DNA of 64,000 nt from Pyrrhosoma nymphula (GCA_963573305.1 OY754327.1:185140386-185204385); one strand, 5' to 3'. Counted from the first letter of the stretch, positions 46,380-58,548 are shown. Made by a program: numbers and translations. Notes: a model not told the origin generated them from the letters alone.

Positions 46380-47360
46380 GTTCAATTATTAATAGATGTA
46401 AACTACACTAATTTTTAAGATTGTATTCATATAAACTTACTGACAACAGAACAATCATATAGAGCAAGTTCAGTGGCAAAACCAATGCAGGCTAAATAGT
46501 TTGCTAACATTCTCCTTACGAGACATTTTAATTCTTAGTGAAACATGTAATCTACAACTATCAACACATTAAATATGTAACTGGTTTGCTAATTATCAAT
46601 CAAAATTAGACTTATTTAGGCAACATTTTATGATATGCACCAATCCGTACATTGGTTCTACCCAGTGGGCGAAGGTAAATATTTTCGCAACTTCAGTATG
46701 GTGTAACTTCCAAACGAGTCAAAACGCATAATCCAAATTTTTAGTGCATTCTTAATAGGATCATAGCTTATTATGCTGAAAATTTCATATTTTTAAAAAG
46801 TCCCCCACCAGAGGGAGGGGGGGGGCCAAAAATGGTAAATTTTTCTTATTTTTCGAAGCTCGTAACAGCTAGAGGATTAACAAACACACAAATGTTTTCT
46901 TACACACACTTAATATAATTCCCAAATACACTATAACAAAAACATAGACCTTGTGATCACAACCTTTCTATGAGAAAAAAATAGCAAAAGTTGTAAAAAA
47001 CAGTGATTTGAATAAAAAGTTTGGACTAATTGTTCTCATATGTATTTTGCAGTGAATTTATTGAAAACTATGTCAAATAAAAGCTCAATTTGTGATGATA
47101 AATCAGGTATTTGAAAAATTCTTCTACAATTTGTAGTTTCCGAGTAACTCTAATTACCGATACTCGCTGAAAATGTCATTTTTACAACGCGCTGCGACCT
47201 TCACGGGCCTGAAAGTCCTTGATGTCATGAGAAAAAAAAATAAACAAAAATTGGCTTTGTGCCTTACAGACATGTAGTATTAAGTGTGTAAAATTTGATT
47301 TTTTTCTGAAATGGTGCTGCAACAACTTTTTTAAAAATCTGGTGAAATGGTACGGAATCA
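46380..47360. other. non-coding core sequence
   Basis: AT-rich, with a short G run near 46820. No open frame with recognisable content. Confidence 0.4.
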
Positions 47361-47366
47361 CCCATT

Positions 47367-48185
47367 TGTTAAAAGAGTACTTGGCAAGTGGGACGATAAA
47401 GTTAGGGAAATCAGCTCCTTCTCCCTCGTTATACTCCACTTGGAATATGCTGCCAGTAATTGAGATCCTTATGAGATAGGCTTGGAAACTGAGTTAGAAC
47501 GCGTGCAGCGAAGATCAGCAAGATACGTTAAAGGCCGTTATGATAATCTCGTTAGTGTTACTGACCTTTTGCAGCAACTGGGATGGGAAACGCTTTCAGA
47601 CCGTCGATTGAAATATAGTCTCAATCTATTATGTAAGTTCCAAACCAATGTATTCTCTTACGACGTTGATAATATTTTACGAAATCCGATAAACTACGGT
47701 AGATCAGATCATGAGAATAAAATTGGAGAACTGGACTGCAGAACGGACAGATTTAAAATGTCATTTTTCCCATGAACGATAAGGAACCATAACAGCTGCC
47801 AATGAGACTTTTAACTAGGTTTGTCGATAGGTAGTGTAGCTCTAAGTAGTAGTAGTACTCCCTAATACTTGAATACTTATCTGCTACCTAGTACTAACAG
47901 CTCGCCGTGCATGTCTTCAGCATAACTCTTGAGTCTCTGTCCGTTTGTGTAGTTGCAAAATACAAAGGTATATACTAACGGTCCCTCGAACATTGGGAAC
48001 ATATCTTTAGTGTAGTGCATGCTTGTGAGGCTTCTCCTCATAACAAGCATTAGCGATTTATGCTAATTCATAATTAGTCGTAGTTACACTAACTTTAGGG
48101 TATAGTGTAATGCATGTTAGTGACTACTCACCCCCTGCCACACACCCTTGAGGTGGCTTGCTGAGTATTTCGTAGATGTAGATGA
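47367..48185 (+). mobile_element. CR1/jockey-like LINE C-terminus and 3' tail
   Basis: The plus strand reads VKRVLGKWDDKVREIS, HLEYAAS, then LERVQRRSARYVKGRYDN and LLQQLGWETLSDRRLKYSLN (47490-47630). This is the conserved C-terminal end of CR1/L2/jockey LINE proteins (LE.VQRRAARFV, L..L.W..L..RR). The 3' part, 47870-48185, repeats sequence at 27385-27595 and ends in a GTAGATGTAGATGAA-type tail. It carries about 120 bp (47905-48020) that the other copy lacks. It lies inside the Foldback-like element. Confidence 0.65.
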
Positions 48186-48339
48186 AAGCGTCGAGGGGTA
48201 GTGAATTAGTGGCCGATCTATTTTCAACGGGAACGGCATGGTGGGGTCCGAGAGATAACAAATAGTGCTGATCGAGCGCCATGTATTTATTCCCTTGAGG
48301 AAGGCCCTTATTATACGCTCCTCAACTACTTTGCCGGAA

Positions 48340-50720
48340 ATGGTTTACTCTAGGTACATACATAGGAAAAAACTTTGTCTCAAAGTTGATGAACGTTGAA
48401 GAAAAAAATATTGAATATAATTCTTTCGCGGGACGTGGACGGACTGCGTGGCCGCGGTAACGTGGTTCTTTGACAACCTTTGGTGACGTTCACGAAAATG
48501 GCACATTGAAATGTATATTGTCATCCCGTAATACTATTTCTGATTCGTCTTCCTACCGAGATTGAATGAAATTGTTCTCACCGTTTTTGAGATTTAAAGA
48601 ATTTGCACCGCGTGGCGGAAAGTAAAATTGCGCTCACATTCAACTATCCAAATGTTGATATTGTCGTTCAGAAGGTGGGCACATTGGTTCCACTGTGTAC
48701 ACGTTAGAGAATGGTGTCTTTCATTTTGCGCAGTTTGAAGAAGATCAATCACCCTTTTTACGAGAAAATTGGTCATAAACATTTAATGGTTTATCTTCAA
48801 GTGTAGGCCAAAATATATACTTTCTCGGACTTTTGTTTTCAATTTACCATTGGAAAGTCATTTTTGTCATCACCTGAGACAGTAAAACCTCTTTGCAACA
48901 TTTAAAGTTCTGAAAAAAAGTTTTAGGAAATGCACTGGGAATGGGAAAATTATTTTTATCGCTTGGCGTGTAATGAAATTTGGGATGACCTATTGTTGCC
49001 AAACGGTTAGTTTTATGGCAAATACTTTCTAATATCCTTGTTTGCATACGTATGTTCTCGGGGTGTAAACAAACTATTTGTCTAAAAGTTAATAAGCGTA
49101 AATAATAAAAAATATTGAATATATTGTATTTAAGGGACGTGGACGGACTGCATGGCCACGGTATCGTGGTATTTTGACGAGGTTCGGCGACGCTCAAAAA
49201 GAGTGCACATTGAACGTATCGCGTCAGTTGGTAATACTATTTAAGTTTCGCCTTTCTACCGACTTTGAATTAATTTTTTGGCACCGTTTTCGAGATAAAA
49301 AATATTTTGTATTACTGCGTAAATCGTTAAGCGCCACGTGGCGGAAAGTGGAATTGCGCTGAAGTTCAACAAAACAACTGTTTATATCGTCGTTCACAAG
49401 GTGAGCACATTGGTTCAGCTAAAAACACGTTAGAGTTAGACGTGTTGTAATTCATTTAGCGAAGTTTAAAGAAGATCTAACTCCCGGTTTTAGAGAAAAT
49501 TGTTCATAAACATTTAATTGTTTATCCTCATTATAAAGCAGAAAAATGTAACTTATACGATTTTTGTTTTTAATTTCCCGTAGGAAAGGTATTGTCACCA
49601 TCACCTGAGACAGCACAACTTTGTTGATACAAGGTTAGGTCAGGAATAAATTTTTATAATATCCGCTCGGAATATGGAAAATGTTTTTTACGCCCGGCGT
49701 GTAATGAAATTTGGGATGGCCTATTGTGGCCAAACAGTAAATTTTGTGAAAAATGTTTGATAATTTTATTATTGGCGATGGCTTGCTCTAGGTGTCTGCG
49801 TACAAAACTTAGCCTAAAAGTTGATAAATGTTGAAGAAAAAAATGTTGAATATGGTCCTTTTACCTGACCATGAACGAAATGCATGGCCGCGGGATCGTG
49901 GTTTTTTTAACGAATTGTGGTGACGCTCACGAAAAGGGCAAATTAAGGTTTATGGAGTCATTTGATAATATTATTTGTGTTACGTCTTCCTACATAGTTT
50001 GAATGAAATTAATCTCTTCATTTTTGGGATTAAAAATATATTCCATTACTCCGTAAATCGGTGAGCGCCACGCGGCGGAGGGTAAAATCACGCTGACGTT
50101 CAACAAAACTTATGTTTATATCGTCGTTCACAAGGTGGGCACATTGTTTCGGCTGTATATGCTTTTGAGTTAGACGTGTGGTCTTTTATTTAGCGAAGTT
50201 TGAAGAAGATCTATCTCCCGGTCTTCGATATAACTGTTCATAAACATTTATTGTGGACGGCGACTGCGAGGCCGCGGGATCGTGGTATTTAGACAAGCTT
50301 TGTTGGCGCTCACGAAAAGGGCACATTAAAATGTATGGTGTCAGTTGACAAAATTATTGGTGTTATGTTTTCCAACAGAGTTTGGATGATATTAATCTCA
50401 CAGTTTTGAGATAAAAAATATTTTCAATTACTCCGTAAATCGTTGAGCACCACTTGGCGGATAGTGTGATCGCGCTTAAGTTCTACAAAACAAATGCTTA
50501 TATATTCGTTCAAAAGGTGGGCAAGGTTTTTCATTTTGCGATGTTTGAAGAAGATCTATCTCCCAGTTTTCGAGAAAAATTTTCATAAAGATTTAATTGT
50601 ATATTCTCATGTGTAGTCAATAGGGTGAATGTTTTCGAAGTTTTTCTATCAATTTTCAGTTGAAAAGGCATTGGCTTTGTCACCTGAGACAGCACGGTAT
50701 TCTTGAAACAATCTTCACTG
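48340..50720 (+). repeat. right cluster of ~0.7-kb tandem subrepeats
   Basis: Four head-to-tail units start near 48430, 49135, 49864 (shortened) and 50250 (shortened), preceded by a partial unit from 48340. Full units are about 705 and 729 bp. Shared landmarks are GTGGACGGACTGC(A/G)TGGCC, GCGCCACGTGGCGGAAAGT, GTTCATAAACATTTAATTG, and CACCTGAGACAGCACAACTT. The cluster mirrors 43790-44640 in inverted orientation. Confidence 0.8.
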
Positions 50721-50983
50721 TAAAATAAATAATTTGTCCGACGCGTTTTACTACCCTTACTTAATGCAAGTTATGCAATATTTTGGACAGCTAGTCTTGA
50801 TGACAGTGGCGCCGCGGTTGGCTGCTTCAAAAAAGATACCATGCCGAAGTTGGGAGTCTGCTATCCTTAAATTCTAGTATCCATTCGATGGGGAACCATG
50901 GGAACAATAGTTGAATAGCGTTGTGCCCGTTATTTTATTTGTCTTCTGTTCATGTCTTGCAGTGGTGAAGGGGAGTTGGAAAA

Positions 50984-51166
50984 ATGTCTCCGCTGAGTGC
51001 TTTAAGACGTGTTTGTTGGGACAAAACGCTATTATCATTTTGCCTTAAAAATGCGTCGTCCAGGGAAGTCACTTTCTGTCGTAGCATTTCCACTGGTAGC
51101 AAGAGTAGTGATACAGCTACTGTAAAACAGGAGGTTTCCGCTGTGCAAGACACATCGCAGACTAAG
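50984..51166 (+). CDS. NDUFB11: NDUFB11 exon 1 (mitochondrial targeting region)
   Basis: NDUFB11 (ESSS/NP17.3) is a single-pass accessory subunit in the membrane arm of mitochondrial complex I (NADH:ubiquinone oxidoreductase). It is needed for assembly and stability rather than catalysis. Exon 1 encodes residues 1-61. The Arg/Ser-rich start MSPLSALRRV and the RSIST segment near residue 33-37 form a typical cleavable matrix-targeting presequence. The donor AAG/GTAAAT ends the exon in phase 0. The joined product of exons 1-3 is 155 residues, close to the usual family length of about 150-160. The ATG at 50984 is the first in frame, about 20 bp after an in-frame TAG region. The conserved part lies in exons 2 and 3, so this exon is placed by phase, presequence character and distance. 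Confidence 0.8.
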
Positions 51167-52240
51167 GTAAATTCCTATTTGGCACTGGAATTCTTTGTTG
51201 CCAGTTATTAGAGTGTTACCACGTAAGCTGACGCTTCTGCCTCGTCGCTGCATATTTCTGGTTCAGGTTCTAATTTATTGTATTTATGATGCCACCACTG
51301 TCAACCTTCTCAGAATTGGGGTACTACTTAGCTGGATATTTGACGCTAGAGCATTCCTGAGAAAAGAGTGGGGTAATACAAACATAATTGAATTGCCTCA
51401 CCGTTTGGCAACAATACCGTTTGTACTTTAAGGTGAAAAACGTAAGGGTAAGTTTTCGTCTCGCCGATTTGCATGCTAAGTGAGGTTATTTTGTTGTAGA
51501 TACGTCTTTTGAAAGTGGGTGAAAATAGCGTTTTTGCTGGCGAGACGAAAGCTCACCTTTACCCAAAATTAAATTCCCTCGCCGTTTGGCTTTCATTCAA
51601 CAATACAGTTTGTAAGTTAAAAATTATATGAAAAAGTTTAAAATAGGCCAACGGAAAATGGGCAAAAATGTCATTCTACTCCTCCCTTGCGGACATAGTT
51701 TCTTCAAGCATCATGAAAACAATTGTTGTGGTAGTTTTAACTGTTTAATGTATGTAATTATAACTCAATATATGTATGTTCGTATGCAGTGTTGGATATA
51801 ATGTTACTGAGGCAGACTACAATGGCTTCAGCAAAAAGTAATCAATGACAACTACGAGTAGATTACAATTACTTTGTATGTAATGGTAAACTAATGGAGT
51901 TATCACAACATTGAGATCTGAGAGCCGAGATAAACTATCACCTGATGACATTATGGTCATGGTCAATAAAATATGTTGTGGAAACTGAATTGCTTTGAAA
52001 TCTAAAATTGCAATTTTTCCAAACCTCTAAAAGAACATACTTTTCTTGATTTGATCATATATCACAAGAGTCCCATATCCAAGAGTGCACACCAAATTAT
52101 TAAAACATTAAACTTGATGCAAGACTGCCTCAACCTATTGTGAGGTAGAAAACCATTTGCAACAAAACTATGCTGTGGTATTACTCGTAAGATACAGCCA
52201 CAAAGTCTCAATCAATGGTGGTGACAGCTAAGTGAAATCC

Positions 52241-52300
52241 TTTAACTCGCTCCGTGCGGGGCCCATTTTCATTGGTTGATATCCAGTGGCTGGATACAAT
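52241..52300 (+). repeat. possible TTAA-type element end
   Basis: TTAACTCGCTCCGTGCGGGG resembles the end of the MITE at 58549 (TTAACACTTTCAGTGCGGGC). No partner end was found. Confidence 0.3.
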
Positions 52301-53001
52301 TTATTTGAAATATACATGTAAATGTTACCTGTATATGCATACAAAAATATTTTTTTAAATTTAATGTTAATAATTAACTTTTTTTAAAGTATTTAGAGCG
52401 TGATATGCCGCTCTCCGCCTTGGATTTGATGCGGGATTTTAAAATGAGGTTTGAGAGGTTGCCTACTTTGCACTAATCATATTTCAATATTTTTTTGCAT
52501 TCATTAATCTTAAAGTATGAGTGTGAAATAAGTATTTTCGTGATCTGTCATCATTAAAAATATTCCTGCATTACGTTAGTTTAAAAGATTTATGAGAATC
52601 AGGAATTAAAAAATTCAAAATTATTATTAGTGTTCTGTCGCGTGTTAACCTCGTAATTGTGATCATCATCAGTTTTTAAGATAAAACCCTTGTTTCCCGA
52701 GATAAGAGCTGTACCAAATGATGTGACATCATTTTACTGTGGACAGCAATATATGAGAAGCAATTATTTTGTTATTATTTTCTGGTAGACTTTGGTTGGC
52801 CATGGGATCGATCTGCAAGAAGACTAACCGTCGTAATTTGCAGTCTTTTTTAAATGTAGCTAGGAGCCACAGAAGTAGTTTGACGGAGGAATGATTCTTA
52901 ACATCTGCTGAAGAGATTATTCTATTTTGCAGTGAGTGTCTTGATGGCACAATTGAAGAAAAATAAAATTCAGAAATACTGGACCGTACAGACATTTTCA
53001 T

Positions 53002-53280
53002 TTGCTAATCAATTATTGGCATTTTACTGACAAAGCAATTCTTGATGATTGTGACATTCTAAGAAAGATATCTCCCATCGTTCATAACGTGAACCAACAA
53101 TTTCAGTCCATATATAATCCTCCACAAAATCATGCCGTAAATGAAAGCGTAATGAAGCTTCTTGGGAGACTAAAGTTTCAGTCAATACACTATTGACAAG
53201 GGAGCTCGTTTTGGCATAAAATTTTATAAACAAATGTAAACGTTCCTTGGATAGCATGCAGATTGAAATTCACACCGGTA
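53002..53280 (+). pseudogene. piggyBac transposase fragment
   Basis: The plus strand reads LINYWHFTDKAILDDCDILR, then PIVHNVNQQFQSIYNPPQNH and AVNESVMKLLGRLKFQSIHY-stop. ARFGIKFYK follows in a shifted frame. This is the piggyBac DDD core (L....F.D, P....L...F...Y.P....(S/A)(I/V)DE, GR..F.QY...K..R.G.K). The first catalytic Asp of the DES motif is replaced by Asn (NES). It is short and broken. Confidence 0.7.
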
Positions 53281-53370
53281 AGAAACTAGAAGCAGCAAGT
53301 GAAAGAATGAGGGGGTATCAAGGCACCCAGCAATCTGAAAATGAACTCCCTTAGGGTGTTTCCAAGTCTC

Positions 53371-53404
53371 CAGTGTTCATTGACTCAGGAGTCAATGAAC
53401 ACTG
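53371..53404. repeat. perfect 16-bp hairpin
   Basis: CAGTGTTCATTGACTC and its exact inverted copy GAGTCAATGAACACTG with a 2-nt spacer. Located just after the piggyBac fragment. Confidence 0.85.
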
Positions 53405-53419
53405 AATGAGACAGGAGTC

Positions 53420-53457
53420 AATCTACCCCTGTGAAAGGACTCTCACAGGGGTAGATT
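53420..53457. repeat. perfect 15-bp hairpin
   Basis: AATCTACCCCTGTGA (53420-53434) and TCACAGGGGTAGATT (53443-53457), 8-nt loop. A partial copy of the first hairpin's arm (GAGTCAAT) lies between the two. Confidence 0.85.
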
Positions 53458-53499
53458 GCAGATTGTATGGGTGGGTTAGGGCCTTCTGGAGCCCTCCTG

Positions 53500-53760
53500 G
53501 TGCTCAGACCTCTTTGGGTCCATTGTGCCATCCCACGTTTAACCTGCCTGCCACTTGCAGAAAGGGGACATGAACACCACGGTAAAGGCATGAAGGAGGG
53601 GCCACCCCCAACCTTCCCGGTACAGTATGGAGGGAGCCCTCCCTCCTACCTTCCCCGTCTGGGTATATCTCCCTCCGGCCTCCCGGTATAGGTCTGGAGG
53701 GAGTGTCACCCCGGTAGAGACAAGGAGGGGGGCCACCCATCCAACCACCGTCCAGGCCCA
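53500..53760. repeat. GC-rich low-complexity block
   Basis: Imperfect repeats of GGAGGGAG/CTCCCTCC and CCCGGTA(C/T)AG fill this block. The open frames on both strands follow from the composition and are not genes. Confidence 0.55.
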
Positions 53761-54104
53761 ACGTTGCTTAACTTCAGTGATCTGACGGGAACCAGTGTGT
53801 CAACGTGGCTAGGCCCTTGCCCCTCATGGGTAAATTGGTGCTAGATTTCCATTGATGTTAACCACATAATTCAGAGAATTAACTCTAGATACATTTCAAC
53901 TACATTCCTGGGAAGGAAGGGCAACAAGGACCAGCGAGAAATCTACATCCAATATCAGTTTCATTTATGGGTATTTATTTTTGGTGACTGTTGTGTCAAC
54001 TTGACAAAATAGGTTAACTCAAAGTCAGTTCATTCCCCAACCATCCTCTCTTAGGACCTAGAATATCTTTCCCCCTTCATTGCCTCTGGAATCAAGAATC
54101 ATGG

Positions 54105-54182
54105 ATAACGTAGTGACCCATTAGCCCGACAAGCTAAAGGTCCATAGTTTCATTCTTGGTGCAGGACAACTTTTCCTTTGGG
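54105..54182 (+). mobile_element. degenerate tRNA-derived SINE head
   Basis: GTAGTGACCCATTAGCCCGA, then AAGGTCCATAGTTTCATTCT and TGGTGCAGGACAACTTTT. The layout matches a SINE head in which GGTTCGATTCC has decayed to AGTTTCATTCT. Weak but positionally consistent A- and B-box traces. Confidence 0.4.
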
Positions 54183-54634
54183 AATTTTAAGCATATTCAT
54201 CCTGAAAAAATATAATTATAAGATTTAACTTAATTGTTCCCTCATCATCGAATATTTTGGACTCTACTCATTTTCGAGTCCCTCTTTTGCCATTAAGCCC
54301 TAAAAACACAACAAGAGAAGATAATTAAGAAGAAACAATATAGTGCAGTGGACTGATGCCCGAGACTGACCTCCATAAAAATATTCAAAGGCTTATAGTT
54401 TTGAATATTTTAAATTTGAGGCTGTTTTCAGTATCAAAATATGGCCATGTACTCAACTGTTAAGAGAGCAGAGTAGGTGAGAGGCTATCTCCCCAAACGT
54501 CGTCATCATCAGGACATCTCATCATCATCTGAGTACAGTTTTCTCAACTTTCCCTTCACTCACACCCCTTCCTTTTCAATTAATCCAACGATTTTTCTCA
54601 CAAAACACAGTCTAATGCCTTTTTTAATGAGGCA

Positions 54635-54840
54635 TTAAGAGGTGCACAGGCTCAGCAAATCAAAAATTAAAATTCTTGACCTTTTCCCAAGTATGTATCT
54701 GAACCCCAACCTCTTTGATTGCATCCCTAATCCCCTCCTCCCATTTCTGAAACCAAATTGCTCTTCTCCCGTTTTCTCTCCCAATGTCCTTGTTATTCTC
54801 CAGTTAATCACTCTCAAGAGGATTTTCACATCATGAACAG
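54635..54840 (-). mobile_element. RTE-like LINE RT fragment
   Basis: The minus strand starts MKILLRVINWRITRTLGEKT and continues GEEQFGFRNGRRG. This is the RT block (K..L.RI...RI.......(Q/E)FGFR.G.GT.DAI) of the same family as the copy at 38 kb. Only about 60 residues remain, inside NDUFB11 intron 1. Confidence 0.6.
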
Positions 54841-55163
54841 CCTAACTGATTGCTCACTGCTTTTTGCATTTATTCGTTCATTTCTTTTTTGCCCGGAGGA
54901 ATCTATTCAGTATTCAAGAAGTCTTCCGACTATTCTACTTTATTTCATATGTAACTAGTTTCGTATTGAAATTTTTTTCATCCAGTCTTTCTTCAAGCAA
55001 ACAATGTAAAACTAATGTAAATTCGTATTGAGATCTCCTTAATTCCTGCTGAATCCTCCTGAATGAGCTAAAAATGTTGATATATGCCCCAATCTAGTAT
55101 GCTTAGCATGTATAAATTCAAAGAAAACTTGCGGTTTCAGGGTGTATTACGTGAAATTTTTCC

Positions 55164-55339
55164 ATGTTAGGAATGATAAAAATTATGCAAATTTCACAAT
55201 TGATAGTTTATTCATGATCCGTGTTTCAACACATTATGTCATCTTCAGATCACCTGTAGATGACATAATGTGTTGAAACCCGGGTCGTGAATAAACTGTC
55301 TATTGTGAAATTTGCATAATTTTTATCATTCCTAACATG
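55164..55339. repeat. 176-bp near-perfect palindrome
   Basis: Two arms of about 85 bp, differing at only a few positions, meet around 55251 with a spacer of about 5 bp. Landmarks are AGGAATGATAAAAATTATGC and its inverse, and TGTTTCAACACATTATGTCA and its inverse. Each arm holds a CTGAAGATGAC..GTTGAAAC hammerhead-like core. It looks like two retroelement tails joined head to head. Confidence 0.85.
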
Positions 55340-55349
55340 TATGAATTTG

Positions 55350-56990
55350 TTTCAGCTGATTGGCTCACTGATTGTGACACAAAGAGTGAGTGATTCTTTG
55401 CCTTGTATATATGCAATGAGATGGGTATACAAAATTCCATCCCAAAATATATACATTTTGTTCCGCATAACAAGCTGTTGCAATTCAGTGTATACAGCTC
55501 TTGAAAATTGCTGAATCAAAATAGCACTGCAGCTCTTTGATGGAAAATGTTTCTGCTGGTGACCTGACTTGAGAATGTTCTGAAGGGGGTGATGGTTGAA
55601 ACAGATAGTCAAAATGAACAATGTGGTATTTGCTTTAAAAATTTATCGAAAAAACCTTAACAATCATATTGAAAATTGAAAGAGGATTACAAAAATTTTA
55701 TATATGTTGCGTAACTGTAATACCATTAAAAAGAAAATTGCTAAAATACCAAGGATATCAGTGGAACAGCTTGTGACATCATTTATCCATATCCACGGCA
55801 GCATGTCCTGTGGAACTGGCTGTAATCACATGCACAACAAGACAACTCGATTGAGTCACTTATAGTCCGATTTTTCCAAGTCGTTTCACTTTTCTCTTAT
55901 CAGTCATCAGTGGCACTTTCACGAGTTTTTCTTTTTGCTGTCCTATAGGAGAGAATTTTTTTTAGAAAAAAAGAAAAATGAAGCTTTTACAGCTGCAGCT
56001 TTAGCAAGTGGTCATGCAAAGCACAGCATTTAACTTTGGCAAAAATTCATGTCACCTTCTGCATTGAAATGGGAAAGTATAGGATGATTTTACACTTACA
56101 ACTGTGGCATAGAGCCAAAAGCTGAATGATATATGAAAAGTATAATGAAATAACATGTTTCTTCAAAGTGAATTAGAAAGATTAAGTGAGTGTCATTATG
56201 TATGGTAGCATTTTATCTTTTGATCATTAAAAAATATAACATTAAACATATAAATCAATCAACACCTACAAAGTGCATATTTTGGACATATCAGGTTTTG
56301 GCTCTTTGCCACAATCCATGCCATTAGCAATCCATGACAGAGGATCACTGAGTCAGGAAAGCTCGGGAAACAGACAAATATTTCGAAACTCATGAAGAGC
56401 TGGAATCCCATTGTATCATAAGCCTGGGATGCTACATCAGCAGTAACAGATGGAAACTATTTTTTTAAAGTTTTATTAATGGTGCAAGGCAATGACATTT
56501 TGAACCTTATTGAAAATTAATTGGTTTTAATGATAATCACCAGAAATTGTTTAGTATCCATGGTTGATGCATTGATTTCTTTCATTGATTACACAAAGTG
56601 ATGATATTATTTGATTTCTTCATCCAGATCATTCTGAATGCATTACTGAAAGGTGTCGCAATCGAAAAACGTTGTGTTGTTTGCCAACATATTTGGTGTC
56701 TCCCATTTTGTAAATCAATGGAAACTGTGGTAAACTGCCAGTAGATAGAATTCTTTGTTCACAATAGTCATAGCCTAATTTGTTTGTGTAGTTATCAAAT
56801 TTGTTCTAAATTCTAATTAAAAAACGTGAGCTTTTTACCACAGAGTACTTGAATACTTTGCATCATTTGTTTGATGTCTTTGCTGGAAATGAGCACGAAA
56901 AAATGCAACACAAATAATATGGTATAATGCACATTTATATCTTTTTGTCTGTGATTGCTCCTTTTCTGCTCTCACGATCACCTGTCTCAT
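55350..56990. other. intronic DNA, no feature seen
   Basis: AT-rich intron sequence without recognisable coding or transposon ends. Confidence 0.4.
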
Positions 56991-57358
56991 CACTTTCTTC
57001 TTGATCACAAGTCTTTATCATCATCTGAGTCCATCCAAGTAATGTCATCCTCTGTACCGTCAAGTTTGTTAGATATGCAACATTTTTTTAAACTCTTCAT
57101 CACAATATTTTCAGGAATTCCATGCCAACAATTAAGCACCCATTGAGTGATGAGAGCAGGAGGTTTCTTTATTTTTCCTGATGGAGTATTTTCCTCTTCC
57201 AGTATCCACTCAACATGAGCTGTCTTCAACCTGTCCTTCAAGGGCTTAGGTATTTATCGACACATCAAGTGACTGAAGCAGGCTCTACATTCTTCCAGGG
57301 ATTATAACCAAGTCAGAATTTCGTGTCCTGATATCCTTTTTTTACTTCCTCAGTAACA

Positions 57359-58527
57359 CTCACTCACTCCCATGGCCATCTATGCCCAAGCTGGGATTTG
57401 GCCTCACCAACGCGTGCCCTGCATCTTTCTCGGTCTCTAGCTTCTTCCACTGCTCCCCCTATCCGGTTTATGTCCGTGTTTGCTCCATCCCACCACCTTT
57501 TTCTTGGTCTTCCCGGTGGTCGTCTTCCCTCTGGTCTCCCACTGGTAACATCCTTAAGTATTGAGCCCTGCTCTGCTCTCATAACATGCCCAAGCCATCT
57601 CATTCTTCTGGCCCTGACACATGCAGTTATGTCATGCTCTTTGTAGAGATCTCGTATTTCCTTATTCCGTTTGATTCTCCATATTTCATTTTCCTTTGTG
57701 GGGCCAAAGATTTTTCTCAGGACTTTATTTTCGAATGTTATCAGTTTCCTTTCTTCTTTCTTGTTCATGATCCATGTTTCTACACCATATAGAAGTACTG
57801 GTCGAATTATTGTGTGATATATGTATTTTGATTTTGGTCTTATGTGATATTACCTTTGAATTTAACATTTTATTACAGGCATACATGCTTTTGTTAGCTA
57901 AATTAATTCTGTTCGTAATTTCCGGTTCTTCACTATTTTTGTTTGATATTATTGTTCCCAAGTATTTGAATTGTTCCACTTCTTCGAAGTTATGCCCATC
58001 TATATTTATTGTAGTCATTAGCTGATGTTCTGTTCTAGTAAAGTGCATGTATTTTGTCTTTTCGTCATTTATTTTCAGACCCACTAGTTCCGTCTCCTGG
58101 AGTAGAATTTTTGTTAGTTCTTCCAGTTCCTCCTTGTCTTCTGCGAGGAGAATCACATCATCTGCATATGCTAGGATATTTATTCTAGTTCCTATTTTAA
58201 TTTCCTGGTTGGTTCTTCTTACATATTTCAGGGCATCTTCTAGTGCTATATTGAACAGCAGAGGAGACAGACCATCACCTTGCCTTACCCCCGTGACGAC
58301 CTCGAATGCTTCAGATAGTTCTCCATCTATTCTTACTTTACATTTCGAGCTTTCAACTGTCAGCTTAGCTAAATTAATCAGTTTTCTGGGAATGCCAAAC
58401 TTTTCCATTTTTTGCCATATTCGTTGTCTAATAAGGCTGTCTTACGCTTTTGAGAAATCTATGAAAAGTCCATAGAAGTCTTTATTATATTCCCAATATT
58501 TACTGATGGCTTCCTTTAAAATAATGA
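57359..58527 (-). mobile_element. 5'-truncated RTE-like LINE with 15-bp target duplication
   Basis: A perfect 15-bp duplication ACTTCCTCAGTAACA (57344-57358 and 58528-58542) flanks the element. Its 3' end on the minus strand is a GAGTGAGTGAG tail (57359-57370). The minus-strand reading gives GLFIDFSKA-stop-DSL near 58455 (Tyr codon changed to a stop), VVTGVRQGDGLSPLLFNIAL, LAYADDVILLA (catalytic YADD intact), EQFKYLGTIIS, then after a frameshift near 57800 ARRMRWLGHVMRAEQGS and GRRPPGRPRKRWWDG, with the stop at 57364. It inserted into the Tigger gene. Confidence 0.9.
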
Positions 58528-58548
58528 ACTTCCTCAGTAACATGGCCA

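Larger units (their letters stand above)
43790..50720. mobile_element. Foldback-like composite element, ~6.9 kb
   Basis: Inverted terminal clusters made of tandem ~0.7-kb subrepeats (left about 0.85 kb, right about 2.4 kb) enclose a core with a transposase-like remnant and a later LINE insertion. Both clusters end outward at the same point of the unit. This is the architecture of Drosophila Foldback (FB-NOF) and related Phantom/MULE elements. The assignment is structural inference; no target duplication was found and the core gene is not proven to be MULE-type. Confidence 0.5.

Noticed and set aside
53467..53761. Overlapping 70-85-codon frames on both strands
   Set aside because: They come from a GC-rich repeat block and show no conserved motif.
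58047..58475. A 142-codon plus-strand open frame
   Set aside because: It is the antisense shadow of the RTE reverse transcriptase on the minus strand.
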